This document shows, piece by piece, positions 1 through 7,745 of a stretch of 32,630 nt of DNA (the first letter of the stretch is position 1; each line of letters opens with the position of its first letter). The DNA is from Pelargonium nanum (Eukaryota > Streptophyta > Magnoliopsida > Geraniales > Geraniaceae). Both the position numbers and the translations under genes were made by a program. The stretch spans positions 1-32,630 of the forward strand of contig JAYMTF010000624.1 of the NCBI GenBank assembly GCA_036897485.1, given 5' to 3'. The notes under the pieces were generated by a model. That model ran no database searches, was not told the origin of the DNA, and saw only the letters and a list, made by a program, of their open reading frames with translations.

Positions 1-1070
1 TGAGGTGTCATCACCTCATTAATGGCTTAGCCTAAGCCAAAAAAAATTTGGCTTAAGATCCTCAATCCCTATATATATACAATATGATAATAACAATTCC
101 TAACATTTAAATATCATTATCTCTCAAAAATTATTTCTGATTTATTTTTTTATATTTCAAATTAAATTCAAAAATTCAAACATGCTCTTTTATTTTAAAA
201 TCTTAATAAAAACTTTGTGCCACTAATTACTTATTTAGTGTATGTTGTAGAAATCTATGCACGATGAACCAATAAGAATTGTGCAAGTAAGAAATATAAA
301 TATAATTTAGAAAGAAAAAAAAAAAAGTTGAATATAGCAAGAGAAGTAGAGATAAGATGGGGTCTAAAAAGCAGCAAAACAGATATTGACAGCAGATGGT
401 GTCACTCTAAACCCTAACAATAAACATGTTATAAGATTCCTCTTCCTGCATTGCACCATAATTAAGACACAAAACACAACAAAAGTAAATTGGAGATGCT
501 ACATGTATGTACACATACTTTTGAATTTATTAATGCATTACTCACAATACTAAATTGTAATTTTACAACAAAACAAACATATATATTGTGCATCATCCAA
601 TCAAGATGCATAATTAAACTTGGGCATGACTTGGTGAATTTTCGTCTTGAATGTACCAGGCTGATGTGAGAGTGAGAGTAACGCTTTTAAAATCGTCTGA
701 GGAAGAATAGTCTTCGCGTATTGAGAAAAAAATTCAACTAGAGATACCCTTATGGAACAAAATAAAAATATTAAGAAAGCAATCCTTAACAATAAAAAAA
801 AAGTTTACATACTTGAAAACTTCACCTTGTTCCTTTCATTGAAATGCAAAGGGGTTGAATATAGTGATAGTTCCACATCCTACACAATGAAAACACATAT
901 GGGCATTGCATATATAATAATAATTATTATAATATGTAATAACATTATAAAAAAAACAACAAGAAGTGAGTAAGAGGAGGAAATGTTGTAGAACTTATAT
1001 ATTGTGTACAAAATTTCATAGAATTTTCGATCGTGAACCCCAACAAAAGATGAAGTTGTCACATAATCCG
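1..1070. other. Gene-poor AT-rich intergenic region
   Basis: I see no convincing gene here. The reading frames are short, AT-driven and match nothing I recognise. The first 18 bases form a perfect 7-bp inverted repeat with a 4-base loop. They are followed by a second short palindromic stretch around 24-55 (GGCTTAGCCTAAGCC, then TTTGGCTTAAG). This could be the end of a small DNA transposon cut by the window edge, but no partner end can be seen. Confidence 0.5.
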
Positions 1071-1122
1071 AGGTTGTTTTTATTGTGAACCCCAACAACA
1101 GGTGAAGTTGCCACATGATCCG
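1033..1122 (-). repeat. Tandem duplication of the miR167* arm
   Basis: Two 38-bp copies lie 52 bp apart, at 1033-1070 and 1085-1122. They match at 34 of 38 positions by direct alignment. Both begin GTGAACCCCAACAA on the plus strand and include the miR167-star region plus its lower stem. The inner copy pairs better with the mature miRNA. The outer copy has four changes, several of them inside the star region. The precursor could therefore fold in two registers. This is seen directly; any effect on processing is inference. Confidence 0.85.
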
Positions 1123-1190
1123 ATCTTTCCTTGACGAGGAGGGAAGTTTAGATCATGCTGGCAGCTTCAACTGATAGTGGTCACAATGAT
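1080..1190 (-). ncRNA. MIR167: MIR167 precursor hairpin (distal copy)
   Basis: This is a microRNA precursor on the minus strand. The mature miR167 occupies 1149-1169 and its first 20 bases read TGAAGCTGCCAGCATGATCT, identical to the conserved plant miR167. The star strand lies 3' of it on the minus strand at about 1101-1121 (GATCATGTGGCAACTTCACC) and pairs along its length with one bulge and a few mismatches. The terminal loop is only about 28 bases. The lower stem continues outward, with ATTGTGA at 1082-1088 pairing with TCACAAT at 1181-1187. By family knowledge, miR167 guides cleavage of ARF6/ARF8-type auxin response factor mRNAs. The mature strand exists only on the minus strand, which fixes the orientation. 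A second, degenerate copy of the star arm lies further 3' at 1033-1070. Confidence 0.9.
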
Positions 1191-1224
1191 AATATTGCAA
1201 TAGTTGAAGCCAAGCTGAGGATGG

Positions 1225-1335
1225 TTTCTGAAAGAGAAGAGAGAGTGAGGTATTGAGAGAGAAATAGAGAGAGATTGAAGTGATAATGGTAGAGAAAGAG
1301 AGGAGAGGGGAGATATAAATAGAGAGGAAGATGAG
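1225..1335 (-). promoter_or_regulatory. Possible core promoter/CT-rich leader of the distal MIR167
   Basis: On the minus strand this stretch is strongly CT-rich, like a plant Y-patch or leader. It carries a TATA-like word (TATTTATATC) around 1312-1322. It lies directly 5' of the hairpin in transcription direction, so a transcript start near 1280 would leave a short leader. On the plus strand the same word reads TATAAATA, so its direction is ambiguous. No transcript start can be proved from sequence. Confidence 0.3.
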
Positions 1336-1833
1336 TGGAGGCAGTGTCAAGAAAAGAGCTAGCAAAAGAAGATAACATAAATATTTTCAAATGAGTTTTT
1401 TTTTTTTTTTTTCTTTTTTTCTTTTCATGATGTTTGTTACTGCAACTAATTAATTAGTAGTAAAATTATAGGATAACATTTTGAAATGCTTGTACTTGTA
1501 GTATTCATTTTAGGTTAAAGAGAGCAAGTAGTTTTTTTTTTTTTTTTTTAAAACAAAAAAGCAAGGAGTTTAAATAAAAAAATTTAAGGTTAAAGAAAGA
1601 AATTGTTTTTTTTTTTTTTTTTGAAAGCAAGAGAGCAAGTAGTTTAAATAAATAAATAAAAGTTTTTTTTGTTAGTGTATTCATTTCACATTTAGCTTGT
1701 AGAGCTTAAACAATTTAAAGCGTGTGAAACTTAATTATAGGCTCTTTCCAAACTCACTCCACAATCCAACTTTGCACCTCAAAATCGACGATGTCTCCTC
1801 TTTTAGCTATAAACGTCGCTCACCATCCCAACA
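1336..1833. other. Intergenic spacer with poly-T tracts
   Basis: The stretch contains three long T runs (near 1396-1412, 1530-1550 and 1605-1622), each next to similar words such as AAGAGAGCAAGTAGTTT. The repeated context suggests local duplication or tails of small retroelements. I see no gene. Confidence 0.4.
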
Positions 1834-2080
1834 CTAGTTCATAAACTCCCAAACTACCCACCTTTCTTCGAGTCGTCCCGACAAGACAATTACTCCATCT
1901 ACTCTAAGCTTGAGGCGGCCCTGAGGAGGCTGAGACCAAGTCCTCTGCTCCGTCGTCGGCACCCCACCGCTTATTTTTCTATTCAAAACACCCTCAACCG
2001 CTTGACACTTTTCCGGCACAAAATCAGTTTGAGCCTTCAGCCAACTTGTGTAAGTGATGTTCGAGATGGTCAAATTGTCC
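1834..2080 (-). pseudogene. Degenerate retroelement RNase H-like fragment
   Basis: The minus-strand reading frame contains WSQPPQGRLKLRVDGVIV. This resembles the start of the reverse-transcriptase-associated RNase H domain of plant non-LTR elements, where a W-x-PP-x-G-x-x-KLNVDGA pattern is usual. The following residues (LEERWVVWEFM) weakly echo the next strand of that fold before a stop codon. There is no reverse transcriptase domain nearby and the upstream part of the frame is not recognisable. I read it as a short decayed relic rather than a working gene. The recognition rests on one motif. Confidence 0.35.
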
Positions 2081-2350
2081 TTCACCATGTTAGTCATCAT
2101 GCTCTTCATTCTCGAATGAGATTTTTCATATGAACACCGAAAAATTTGTCCAAAACTTAAAACAAAACGCTTATTAGCATGACAAAAACTCATTAAACTA
2201 ATTAGAGAGCAGCTTTTTATTGTAATGTTAATTAAAACTTGTAATTTATTTGATGAATTAAAAGTTAATAAATAAAATGAGTAATAAGACAGATGGCACA
2301 ATTGGGTGTGGTCCAAACTCCAAAGTAAGACAAATTAAATATTATCATGC

Positions 2351-2374
2351 TGGCCACACCACCACCACCACCAC
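2351..2374. repeat. CAC/CCA trinucleotide microsatellite
   Basis: A short run of ACC/CAC units is visible directly in the sequence. It has no coding context. Confidence 0.7.
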
Positions 2375-2440
2375 CAACCCCATGCACTTGAAGACAAAGT
2401 AAAGAAAAGTCTCATTGCTCACAGTCACAGATCACAATAT

Positions 2441-2444
2441 AAAG

Positions 2445-2484
<40 letters not shown>

Positions 2485-2488
2485 CTTT
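2441..2488. repeat. (TA)19 microsatellite inside a perfect 48-bp palindrome
   Basis: Nineteen TA units at 2446-2483 are flanked by AAAGC on the left and GCTTT on the right. The whole 48 bases are their own reverse complement. Such tracts can extrude as cruciforms and are often length-polymorphic. Confidence 0.9.
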
Positions 2489-3630
2489 GTGCATTAGCAA
2501 ATTTAACCTAGAAGCCAAAGAGAGACATGAACTTTATATCTTTTGTAAACATCATGTAGGAACCCAAAAACAAGCACACAAGGAGTTAATATATATATAT
2601 TGGGGGGACCATGACCAATACATACACCTCTATCTCTATATAATATATTTATATATTGTAGCAGAAAAGGGAACTGTGTCTCTGCCTCTGTTTTGTGTGG
2701 AACCATCTCATCTATCTCAAACCTAACAAATGTAATGTAACAACATGATCATGTGACTCTCTCACTTTCTGTGTTGCTTCCTTTTTTGTATTATATGCAC
2801 TTTCTGTGATGAATCATCCAGATTTTCCCAGTTCGATTTTATTCGGTCCAATCTGAAATTTCACAAGATAAATCTGTCCCGATTCGAAAGTCGATCAAAT
2901 TGGATCGAACGCTTTCGAGTGCATGCGGATTCAGTTTCAGATTGACAACCTCTCTGTAGTTGGATGCAGAGTCACCCCTTGTCAAGGTCCCCTAAAATGG
3001 AAAACACAATCCAAATTGAAAGTTCACCAATGTGTTGAAAGGAGATAAAATAGGTGATGTTTACTCATAATCCATTGGTTTAGTCTAAAATATTAATATA
3101 CAATAAGCTACCTTTTTTTCGGTCTAAATCATGAGGTACTTGAGCGGGCCTGTAAACTCACAGTCGCAGTTGGCATCTTTAAGTCATTTTATCATACTTA
3201 GACTAATCCTCATTCGAGGGTAAGTTACAGTTAAAACTCATCACTCTCTCCAAAGGTGTGTTGAGCGGGAATATGCTACCATTTGATAACATATATAATA
3301 TGAGATACAAAGAAAAAGAGCATTTTGATACATACCCACCCACCACCAGCACATCACCACTTTATGCAACAAGTGAAAGAGAGCTAAAGCAAAACATGGC
3401 TCTCCTAGGTTAGTTGTCAATGAATAAACACATATAAGAAAAACAAAAGCAAGATTTAAAAGTTGAAAAGAGAAAGTTAGTCAAGTGCATGCTAGGCACC
3501 TCCTCAAGCATGGCCTTTCAAAAGGAGAGACAAGCAAAAAAACAAAAATAAAATAATTATAGAATGGAAAGGAATATACTTACAACAGTTAATACTTTTG
3601 TGTTGAAAATGATATGAGAGGCATATTTTG
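2489..3630. other. Intergenic spacer between the two MIR167 loci
   Basis: I see no gene. The stretch holds a shorter AT repeat near 2588-2600 and unclassified repeat-like sequence near 3110-3290. It lies downstream of the proximal MIR167 in transcription direction, so part of it may belong to that primary transcript. Confidence 0.4.
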
Positions 3631-3634
3631 GGGG

Positions 3635-3782
3635 GTCCCCAAAGAGGAAGGAGTGAGGCTGTCAGAGCATGACCTAGCTAGGGTTAGGGCTCTTTTTTTG
3701 CTTTTAACAGTTTTGAGAGCTTAACCTAACCAGAGAGAGCTAGCTAGATCATGCTGGCAGCTTCACTTGTTCCCTTGGGGAC
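3635..3782 (-). ncRNA. MIR167: MIR167 precursor hairpin (MIR167b-like)
   Basis: The mature miR167 lies at 3745-3765 on the minus strand and is identical to the distal copy. The star arm at about 3654-3674 reads GGTCATGCTCTGACAGCCTC on the minus strand. This agrees with the Arabidopsis MIR167b star arm as I remember it. The stem continues past the duplex and closes with GTCCCC (3635-3640) pairing with GGGGAC (3777-3782), giving a precursor of about 148 bases with a long terminal loop. By family knowledge the product acts through ARGONAUTE1 on ARF6/ARF8-type mRNAs in auxin-controlled flower and root development. The hairpin lies about 4 kb from the OTP86-like gene, a linkage also remembered from Arabidopsis. 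Confidence 0.94.
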
Positions 3783-4140
3783 ATGCTCTTCTTCTTCCTC
3801 TTCCTCTTTTGTATGTCTCACACAAATATGTATACTACATGTCAACTGTGTTCATTGCACTGCACATTTTATCACATTCTTGGAAATAAAAGAAGAAAGA
3901 AGAGATGTGGCCCTAGCAAGATCATATTTATGAATCCAAAAACATGGTATAATAGGGTTTTCCATGTAGAGAAAAAGGAGACAAAGTACCCACATGAACT
4001 GGTTACTTTCTTTTGAGCTGGAGAAGAAAGGGAGGCATGTAAATATACAAGATAAAGAATTTCTATAACGGAGTTAATGACTAAGACTCAATTAAGCCTA
4101 CAAGAGTTTGACATGTCACGAATTGACATCAATAGATAGA
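3783..4140. other. Region upstream of the MIR167b-like hairpin
   Basis: This lies 5' of the hairpin in transcription direction and should hold its promoter and leader. An ATAAATAT word on the minus strand near 3926-3933 could serve as a TATA element, but AT-rich words are common here. No coding potential is evident. Confidence 0.3.
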
Positions 4141-4240
4141 GAGCTCATTCCCGTTATAACTATGCGGGTGGACCGAGACGAGATAGTAAGGAGCTTATTC
4201 TCGTTATAATTTTACGGGTGGATCGAAGAGAGATAGCAGG
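4141..4240. repeat. Two tandem 50-bp repeats
   Basis: Copy one is 4141-4190 and copy two is 4191-4240. Both follow the pattern GAGC-T-ATTC-CGTTATAA, then CGGGTGGA-CGA, then GAGATAG. A third copy begins (GAACTTGTGA) but is not continued. They sit beside an LTR-like end with a primer-binding site, so they probably belong to the internal part of the same retroelement relic. Confidence 0.8.
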
Positions 4241-4266
4241 GAACTTGTGACTTTTAAGTCACACAG

Positions 4267-4334
4267 GCCCTGATACCATGTTAGAAAACTAATTCAAGTC
4301 CCCACTTTTACAGTTTTAATATTATATTCCAACA
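4267..4334 (-). mobile_element. LTR-retrotransposon relic: 56-bp LTR-like sequence plus tRNA-Met primer-binding site
   Basis: On the minus strand, 4279-4334 starts TGTTGGAATA and ends TTTCTAACA, the TG...CA termini of an LTR. It is followed directly at 4278-4267 by TGGTATCAGGGC. This matches the initiator tRNA-Met primer-binding site of plant LTR elements (usually TGGTATCAGAGC) with one change. The 50-bp tandem repeats lie in what would be the internal region. I could not find a matching second LTR to the left, so the element is either truncated or a miniature form with a diverged partner. Confidence 0.55.
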
Positions 4335-4357
4335 ATATATATATATATATATATATA
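4334..4357. repeat. AT microsatellite
   Basis: An uninterrupted AT run of about 24 bases directly abuts the LTR-like end. Confidence 0.8.
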
Positions 4358-7300
4358 ATAAATTTATCATGAAAAAAAATTAACTCTAAAGCAGATCGAG
4401 TAAGGAATAGATTTTTGTGTGAAGAGAAAGGAAAATAAAAAATATAAATATAAATGACATTTTCATGGTTTATGAATTAAATAAGAAAGAAAAAGAGAAA
4501 TTATAAGCTTAAAAAAAGGCTAAAGAAGAAGCTAAACCACATACATATATGAACAAAGAAACCCTAATATATACAAGGAAACAAGATTGTGGATGGAACA
4601 CACAGAGACACAGTGACCAAGCAGCTGGGATTGGGTTATATATAGGAGATTTTGAATTCAATATGGACTATTAATGAAGCAGATAGATATGAAAATAAGC
4701 ATAGCCACTACAAGTTAAATATGGTTTAGGTTGGTGGAAGAATTGAAGAGATGAGAGGACATATAGGTGTTGAGAAGGTCTAAGGCATAGGCATGCAGTA
4801 GATGCATAATGAGTAATGGTCACAGGTGGCTCAAATATAACTGAGCTCTGCTTCTCCTACACATTTCAGTTTTCACTGCTCAGTGTAGTTAAGTCTGCAT
4901 AGGGCTCTATGTACTAATTAACAACAAACATACATAAACTATAAGGTTTTGCATAAATAATAAAATAAACTATAAGGTTCTTGTTCCATTACTCATCACT
5001 CAGATTAACAGCTGAGTTTGACAAAAATAAATAAATGAAAACTCGAAATTCACGTGGTTTTCGTGCATGTGTTTTACGCAAAATATCAAATATACCGCGC
5101 ACTAATAAATGTGTGCTTTCAACCATTTTCTCTTTCTAATGTTTGAAACTCGTTCGACAACTATTTACACACTATAAACTGTTATTTATAGGCTATTCTT
5201 TACATCTAACTACACTGAATCTGAATTTATCATACATTAATTAGTTTAATCAACCGTCTTAGCAATGTAAATGCAATTAACTAAGTGGTTTATTACTTTC
5301 AAAAAAATAAACTAAGTGGTTTAAGTTTTAAATTTTTAATTAATATGTAAATGTAAACATAAGTAACAATCCCAAGTATATATGCAAACTTATAAATTCA
5401 ACCAACTTTCAAATTATGATTTCTAACATTTACAAAAATTATGTGTAAATCACCTGGGTTTCAAAGAAATGCAAAATTTGTCCATAATACATTCTAATTA
5501 ATATCCATGCAATATTTAAAATATATCAAATACAAAACAAAACAAAACAGAAGTATAAGTACCAAGTCATTATATAAAATAAAAAATCAAATAACAAAGA
5601 GTAAAAACTCAATACTTAGTTTTGGTTGTGTTATTTCAGATTCAGTTGTCAATTCCATTATAAATACCCAACCACATCGAGAAACTGAAATATCAGGCAG
5701 AACCAGAATTCATGAATGACAAAGCTGTGGTCACAGGCTCACAGCCTCACCCTGATGCTTAGATTTAGGTGGAAAGACAAATCCTGGGGTTGAAATGAAT
5801 GCTGGGAAATAGGGCTGTGATTAGAACTTACAATTTGCGTGTCGTGTCGAAGGTTGTTTGACACAAACCCGACATGTTTATAAACACACACGAAACACTA
5901 CGCATTCAACACGGTAACTAAATGGACAACAGAACCAGAATGTGTATGTCGTGTGTCACAGCACTGACTAACTAAACGTGCGTGTTTTGGAGGTCAAACA
6001 CGAACATGACACAATTGCAAGATGTGTATGCTCAAACACTTTATCAGTTATCAGAAACTCAAAACTGGTTACAGCTGTGATATGCTGGTTATAAACACAG
6101 TAGCTAGCTAGCTAGGTGAAGCAGTAGTCTAAAAGCATGAGACAGGCTACTATATGGGTACAATAAACAACTCGTGAATGAGAGAGAGACCAAGAATTGA
6201 ATGTAAATGAGCTGAGCAGAGCAGATCAGATCAGAGTCTGTGCAAACATAGGGCCCAACCCATATTTGTACAGTTTCAAACCCTAATTAGTTTGAAAGAA
6301 ATGTTGGTCAGTCTTTTTCACACAAGTTTTTGTTTAGGGAAATGACTATTTTCATGTGCCTATATATTTTTTTGGTACAAATTAACGGCTATAAATACAA
6401 ATTACTTTTATTTTACGGATCAGTAAATGTCTAGTATCCACCCAAAAAAGTTCAGTATCCACTCGTACATGTACCATATATGCATGCCTCAGTCACTTCC
6501 CAACGAAATAACGTATTTCATGTACCCAAAAGTTATTCCAAACCAACAAATATCTGCTATTTGAATTAAGCAATTTTATGTCTATCGTGTTCTGTTTTTT
6601 CAGGGGAGGAATGTGAGTTTTTTACGCACCAATAACCGTTTGAAACTCTATTGACTAATATGTTGTAAACAACTAATAGATGTCTGAAAATAACCCAAAA
6701 CACATGTTACTAGGACACATGTTAGCTTAAAGGGCACTTCGTATGATAATTTCTCCTACCCTAAACTAATGGATTATGCAGGAAGGGAATCTCCATTTTC
6801 TTTATTCTTATGGAACTTCTAGGCTAGGAACAAAGAAGATTAAATCGGAAATATCGACAAATTTGCCCGGAGTCCAAAGAAATAAAAAATAAAAAAATGC
6901 AAACTCTTAGAATTTCGTCTCAATCAAATTTTGCTCGGCTCAGACCGGGTCGGGACGGGTCGGGTGGGGGTAGTTCAACAAATTCATCTAGCCTCATACT
7001 AGGCTGAGCACACATGCAGAGCCTTACACAATTTATTTTTTTCACTTTTCTCTTGGAATGATGTAAAACAAAAGATGCTCAGAGTAAAAAACAATCCAGC
7101 ACCAGTCCCTAGCTAGCAGTAATTGGTATGTGTTCAGAGAGCCAGAGATCTGCTCTCACTTGTCTTTGGAATAACCAATTTTGGCACTATATGATGAGAT
7201 CCTAACTATATCCAAGAGTGAAAAACCCAAAAAACAAAAAGACTCTATCATTGTCTTCAACCATCAGCGAGTCTATTATAAATTTATAATAATACTCTCA

Positions 7301-7560
7301 TGTACTCCAAAGAAAATTTGAATCTCTACTTCAAGCCCCACCACATGATATTGGGGCATTGGGCCAAAAGACCAATCCTATGTTGTAATGTAACACCATA
7401 TAAAATATGTCATCATGTAGATACTTGATAATTATGCAAGAAAAATATAGAGAACAAGAATGAATTGCAGATGAATAAGAAGCAAACATGAGGAACCAAC
7501 TATGGAATTCGATTCGAAACAAATGACTCATAACATTAGTAATGTATAGTTTTATGTACT
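4358..7560. other. Gene-poor intergenic region with scattered repeat sequence
   Basis: No reading frame here looks like a real gene. The stretch around 5830-6040 is rich in CGTGT/ACACG words in both orientations (for example GTGTCGTGTCGAAGG and ACACGAACATGACACAA). This is typical of decayed transposon sequence in plants. Around 6930-6970 there is a G-rich GGGTCGGGACGGGTCGGGT stretch. Everything else is AT-rich and unassigned. Confidence 0.45.
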
Positions 7561-7563
7561 TAC

Positions 7564-7626
7564 ATAGTTTGCGCCTTTTCTTCCTCCATTATCGCAAAGC
7601 CGAGATCATCTTCATCCAAAATCATC
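7564..7626 (-). other. Possible cryptic exon downstream of the PPR stop codon
   Basis: On the minus strand a 63-base segment is framed by an acceptor-like TTCTGTTTCAG and a strong donor-like AT|GTAAGTAC. Only one frame through it is open, encoding MILDEDDLGFAIMEEEKAQT. If the weak donor TTTTTG|GTGATG that overlaps the PPR stop codon were used (intron 7627-7750), the PPR frame would continue in phase after DFW into this segment. It could equally be a 3'-UTR exon or chance. Confidence 0.2.
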
Positions 7627-7745
7627 CTGAAACAGAAGCTCTTGAATAGTTATCAGATACATTGCGCGCTTTGAACTTCAAATGATTGTCAGGATAAGCA
7701 ATAAATTTCGAGAGTATTGACATATTTCGACATAATCTTGAATCA

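Noticed and set aside
1101-1169. MicroRNA transcribed from the plus strand of the distal hairpin
   Set aside because: The plus strand would carry only the reverse complement of miR167; the conserved mature sequence is on the minus strand.
2415-2726. 103-codon plus-strand frame across the AT microsatellite
   Set aside because: Much of it is Tyr-Ile repeats from TA units; there is no coding character.
4267-4278. Nearby tRNA gene suggested by the GATACCA word
   Set aside because: It is the complement of an LTR primer-binding site next to a TG...CA terminus; no cloverleaf surrounds it.
5830-6040. Cassandra-type element or 5S-related repeat
   Set aside because: I found no 5S rRNA-like internal promoter or paired LTR ends, so it stays as an unclassified repeat.
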